From: Tabrizicola soli
Lineage (GTDB): Bacteria; Pseudomonadota; Alphaproteobacteria; Rhodobacterales; Rhodobacteraceae
Length of the DNA stretch: 64,000 nt
Reading direction: 5' to 3'
NCBI RefSeq assembly: GCF_015999335.1
Contig: NZ_JAEACP010000005.1
Span: forward strand, 124,001-188,000
In this document: positions 61,303-64,000 of the stretch, one piece after another
Position numbering within the stretch: position 1 is the first letter of the stretch
How the letters are laid out: each line of letters begins with the position of its first letter
Notes under the pieces: model-generated
Seen by the model: only the letters and a program-made list of their open reading frames with translations
What the model was told of the DNA's origin: nothing
Database searches by the model: none
Translations under genes and position numbers: made by a program

Positions 61303-62171
61303 GCAGCAGCCCCGACCTCCGCTCCCGCGCCGAGGCGCTGGGGCAGACCCTGCCGCCCTTGCTGGCCGAGGCCGAGATGCTGGCGGCCACGGTCATGCTG
61401 GGTGAGCATGGCCGCAGGCGGGCGGGGCTCGGGGATGAGTTCTGGCAGTACCGGCCGGCGCATCAGGGCGATTCGGCGCGGATGATCGACTGGCGGCGCA
61501 GCGCCCGGTCGGACGCGCATTTCGTGCGCGAGCGCGAATGGCAGGCGGCGCAGTCGGTGACGATCTGGGTCGATCCCTCGCGGTCCATGGCCTTCACCGG
61601 CGACAGGTCGCGCCCGGCCAAGGCCGACCGGGCAAGGCTCCTCGGCCTCGCGCTGGCGGTCCTTCTCCTGCGCGGCGGCGAGAGGGTGGGCCTCGCGGGC
61701 CTTGCCGCCCCCCGCGCGGGGCGGACGCAGCTTCTGCGGCTGGCCGGGCGGCTGGCGGGCGAGGAGGGGACCCAGGACTACGGCGCCCCCGAAACCGAGG
61801 GCATGGTCAGCCACGGCCGCGCGGTTTTCCTGTCGGATTTCCTGGGCGACCTTTCCGGCATCGAGGCCGGGCTGGCCCGCGCCGCCGACCGCGGGGTGAA
61901 GGGCGTGCTCCTGCAGATCCTCGACCCGGCCGAGGAGGAGTTTCCCTTCGACGGCCGCACGATCTTTGAATCCATGGGCGGCAGCCTGCGGCACGAGACC
62001 CGCCAGGCCGGGGAATTGCGCAGCCGCTACCTCTCCCGCCTGGCCGAGCGCAAGGACCGGCTGGCCACCCTTGGCCGGGCGGTCGGCTGGCATTTCAGCA
62101 CGCATCACACCGGCCAGCCGGCGCAATCGGCGCTTCTCTGGGCCTATGCGGCGCTGCAGGGGGGGCGGTAG
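61299..62171 (+). CDS. DUF58 protein
   Basis: A 290-residue partner of MoxR, starting at GTG and overlapping its stop as GTGA. It has the DUF58 signature FWQYRPAHQGDSARMIDWRRSARSD and a VWA-like fold whose metal site reads WVDPSRSM instead of DxSxS. Its role in the MoxR system is to link the ATPase to a membrane partner. The next gene starts right after the stop. Confidence 0.88.
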
Positions 62172-64000
62172 ATGTTCACCCTTGGGCCCATCGGCTTTGC
62201 GACCCCCTGGCTTCTCCTCGCGCTGATCGCGCTGCCGGTGCTGTGGTTCCTCCTCCGCGCCGTGCCGCCCGCGCCGATCCGCCGGCGCTTTCCCGGCGTG
62301 GCGCTCCTGCTGGGCCTGAAGGATGACGAGGCCGAGACCGACCGCACGCCCTGGTGGCTCCTGCTGCTGCGGATGCTGGCGGTGGGGTTGGCGATCGTCG
62401 CCTTCGCCGGGCCGATCCTGAACCCCGAGGCGCGGGTCGCGGGCTCGGGTCCGCTGCTGGTCGTGGTCGACGGCAGCTGGGCCGATGCCCGCGACTGGCC
62501 GCGCCGGGTGGAAAAGGCCGGGGCCCTGGTCGCCGAAGCCGGGGCCGAGGGGCGTCCGGTGGCGCTGCTCCGGCTGACCGATGCCCCCGAAGCTTTGACG
62601 TTCCAGACCGCCGAGGCCTGGACCGGCCGCGTCGCGGCGCTGGAGCCGCAGCCCTGGACCCCGGCGATGGAGCCCTGGGCCGGGACGCTGCCCGAGGGCA
62701 GGTTCGAGACCGTCTGGCTGTCCGACGGCCTTGACCACCCCGGACGCGGGGCGCTTCTGGACGCGCTGCAGGGCCGGGGCACGGTGCGGGTGATCGAAAG
62801 CCCGCGCCCCGTCCTTGCCCTGCATCCGGCGCGCTTCGATGCGGGCAAGGTCGTGCTGGCCGCCAGCCGGATGCCCGCCGCCGATGCGCTCCAGCTCGAG
62901 GTTCTGGCGCGCGGCCCCGACCCTTCGGGGATCGAGCGGGAACTGGCCCGCCTGCCCCTGGCCTTCGCCGCCGGAGAGGCGCGGGCCGAGGCCACGCTGG
63001 ACCTGCCGCCCGAATTGCGCAACCGGATCACCCGCTTCGAACTCGCCGCCGGCCGGACGGCCGGGGCGGTCAGCCTGGCCGACGACAGCCTGAAGCGGCG
63101 CAAGGTCGCGCTGATCGGCGCCGGGCCGGACCAGGAGGGGCTGCAGCTCCTTTCGCCGCTGCACTACCTTCGCCAGGCGCTGGAGCCGGTGGCCGAGCTG
63201 ATCGAGGGCAGCCTGTCGGACGTGGTGCTGGCCAATCCCGACGTGGTGGTCCTGGCCGATGTCGCCCGCCTCACGCAGGGCGAATCCGATGCCCTGACCG
63301 AATGGGTCGAGGAGGGCGGCCTCCTGCTCCGTTTCGCCGGGCCGCGCCTTGCCGCCTCGGACATCAGCCGCTTCGAGGAAGACCCGCTCTTGCCCGTCCG
63401 CCTGCGCGAGGGCGGCCGCACCGTCGGCGGCGCGATGAGCTGGGGCGAGCCGAAGGCGCTGGCCCCCTTCGCGGAAGGTTCGCCCTTCTATGGCCTCGTG
63501 GCGCCTCCGGATGTGGTGGTGCGGGCGCAGGTGCTGGCCCAGCCCGACCCGCAGCTTGCCGAACGCACCATCGCCGCGCTGGAGGACGGGACCCCCCTCG
63601 TCACCCGCAAGGCGCTTGGCGACGGGCAGGTGGTGCTGGTGCATGTGACGGCGAATGCGGAATGGTCCTCGCTGCCGCTCTCGGGCCTTTTCGTGCAGAT
63701 GCTGGAGCGGCTGGCGGTCTCGACCCGCGCGGCGCTGCCGGGGGCGGCGGATCTGGCGGGCCAGACCTGGGTGCCCGAGGAACTCCTGGATGCCTACGGC
63801 CAGTCGCAGGACGCCGGCGAGATGGGCGGCGTCGCGGGCGAGGTTCTGGCCGAAGCGATCAGCGGCGGCCCGACGCTGGCCCTGCCGCCCGGCCTTTACG
63901 CCGGCGAGGATCGCCGGGTGGCGCTGAACGTGATGGGGCCGGAGACGAAGCTTCTTCCCGCCGACTGGCCGCCCTCGGTCCCGGTCGAGGGGCTGGAACG
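62172..64000 (+). CDS. BatA-like membrane protein, N-terminal part (partial at window edge)
   Basis: Open reading frame with no stop before the window end, at least 609 residues. It begins MFTLGPIGFATPWLLLAL with two N-terminal spans (about residues 11-29 and 60-80), the BatA-type anchor, followed by VVVDGSWADARDW, a degenerate VWA motif. The later part includes a DxxxLADVARLTQGES block as found before a DUF4159 domain, which should lie beyond 64000. It starts one base after the DUF58 stop, so the three genes form one operon. The function of this operon type is membrane-stress-related in some bacteria, but not known here. Confidence 0.75.
   Translation, partial: MFTLGPIGFATPWLLLALIALPVLWFLLRAVPPAPIRRRFPGVALLLGLKDDEAETDRTPWWLLLLRMLAVGLAIVAFAGPILNPEARVAGSGPLLVVVDGSWADARDWPRRVEKAGALVAEAGAEGRPVALLRLTDAPEALTFQTAEAWTGRVAALEPQPWTPAMEPWAGTLPEGRFETVWLSDGLDHPGRGALLDALQGRGTVRVIESPRPVLALHPARFDAGKVVLAASRMPAADALQLEVLARGPDPSGIERELARLPLAFAAGEARAEATLDLPPELRNRITRFELAAGRTAGAVSLADDSLKRRKVALIGAGPDQEGLQLLSPLHYLRQALEPVAELIEGSLSDVVLANPDVVVLADVARLTQGESDALTEWVEEGGLLLRFAGPRLAASDISRFEEDPLLPVRLREGGRTVGGAMSWGEPKALAPFAEGSPFYGLVAPPDVVVRAQVLAQPDPQLAERTIAALEDGTPLVTRKALGDGQVVLVHVTANAEWSSLPLSGLFVQMLERLAVSTRAALPGAADLAGQTWVPEELLDAYGQSQDAGEMGGVAGEVLAEAISGGPTLALPPGLYAGEDRRVALNVMGPETKLLPADWPPSVPVEGLE

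Overview
The window is a GC-rich (roughly two-thirds G+C by eye) chromosomal segment of an alphaproteobacterium, most likely a member of the Rhodobacterales (Rhodobacteraceae). The evidence is the bztABCD glutamate/glutamine/aspartate/asparagine transporter, the yidC-MOSC-engB and rpmH-rnpA-yidD blocks, an ATP12 chaperone, divergent hemE and hemC, DUF2125 and DUF5928 proteins, and frequent GTG/TTG starts with 4-bp stop/start overlaps. The genus cannot be fixed from this sequence alone. There is no phage, plasmid, transposase, CRISPR array or rRNA operon; one tRNA-Arg(ACG) is present.

Layout. 0-2.6 kb: end of trxB, then crcB, a RluC/RluD-type pseudouridine synthase and an ATP12 chaperone, closed by a good intrinsic terminator. 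2.8-7.5 kb: bztABCD. 7.5-12.2 kb: a co-directional set of a glycosyltransferase, a sulfotransferase-like/glycosyltransferase fusion and a sulfatase, of unknown overall function. 12.3-15.5 kb: argB (minus), an SDR oxidoreductase whose 3' end is duplicated in a decayed 173-bp tandem array, and ttcA. 15.6-21.3 kb: an EAL protein, yidC-MOSC-engB facing rpmH-rnpA-yidD. 21.5-26 kb: a TVP38 membrane protein, a MerA-like flavoprotein, an orphan histidine kinase, tRNA-Arg and a receiver-like protein. 26-27.8 kb: a sulfotransferase-like gene and another glycosyltransferase. 27.8-32.9 kb: a complete binding-protein-dependent ABC importer (minus) next to a GAPDH-like gene. 33-36.2 kb: a K+ channel, hemE and hemC. 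36.2-42.9 kb: a kinase-like protein, a YbbAP-type ABC exporter divergent from an arylesterase, a sterol-desaturase-family protein, a small ferredoxin-like protein and a SixA-type phosphatase. 42.9-51.8 kb: a purine (urate) catabolism island. 52-55.8 kb: polA and a HIT protein. 55.8-58.5 kb: a GT14/DUF5928 protein divergent from a sulfotransferase, and a zinc-finger protein. 58.7-60.1 kb: hydroxypyruvate isomerase and a DUF1285 protein. 60.3-64 kb: a MoxR-DUF58-BatA-like operon running off the window.

How the genes work together. The urate island holds a nucleobase permease, PuuD (urate to hydroxyisourate), UraH (to OHCU), a PuuE-UraD fusion (OHCU to allantoin to allantoate), AllE and AllA (ureidoglycine to glyoxylate and urea), with a LysR regulator divergent from puuD. 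Only allantoate amidohydrolase is missing from the run. Glyoxylate could feed the hydroxypyruvate isomerase at 58.7 kb through a glyoxylate carboligase outside the window. Three separate loci pair glycosyltransferases with sulfotransferase-like or sulfatase genes, which suggests a sulfated surface glycan.

The most unusual non-coding feature is a family of twin palindromes at five intergenic sites. Each site has two near-perfect hairpins whose centres are 22-25.5 bp apart, with different arm sequences but the same layout. The next most unusual are the decayed tandem copies of the SDR gene end and the glycosyltransferase/sulfotransferase-fusion/sulfatase cluster.
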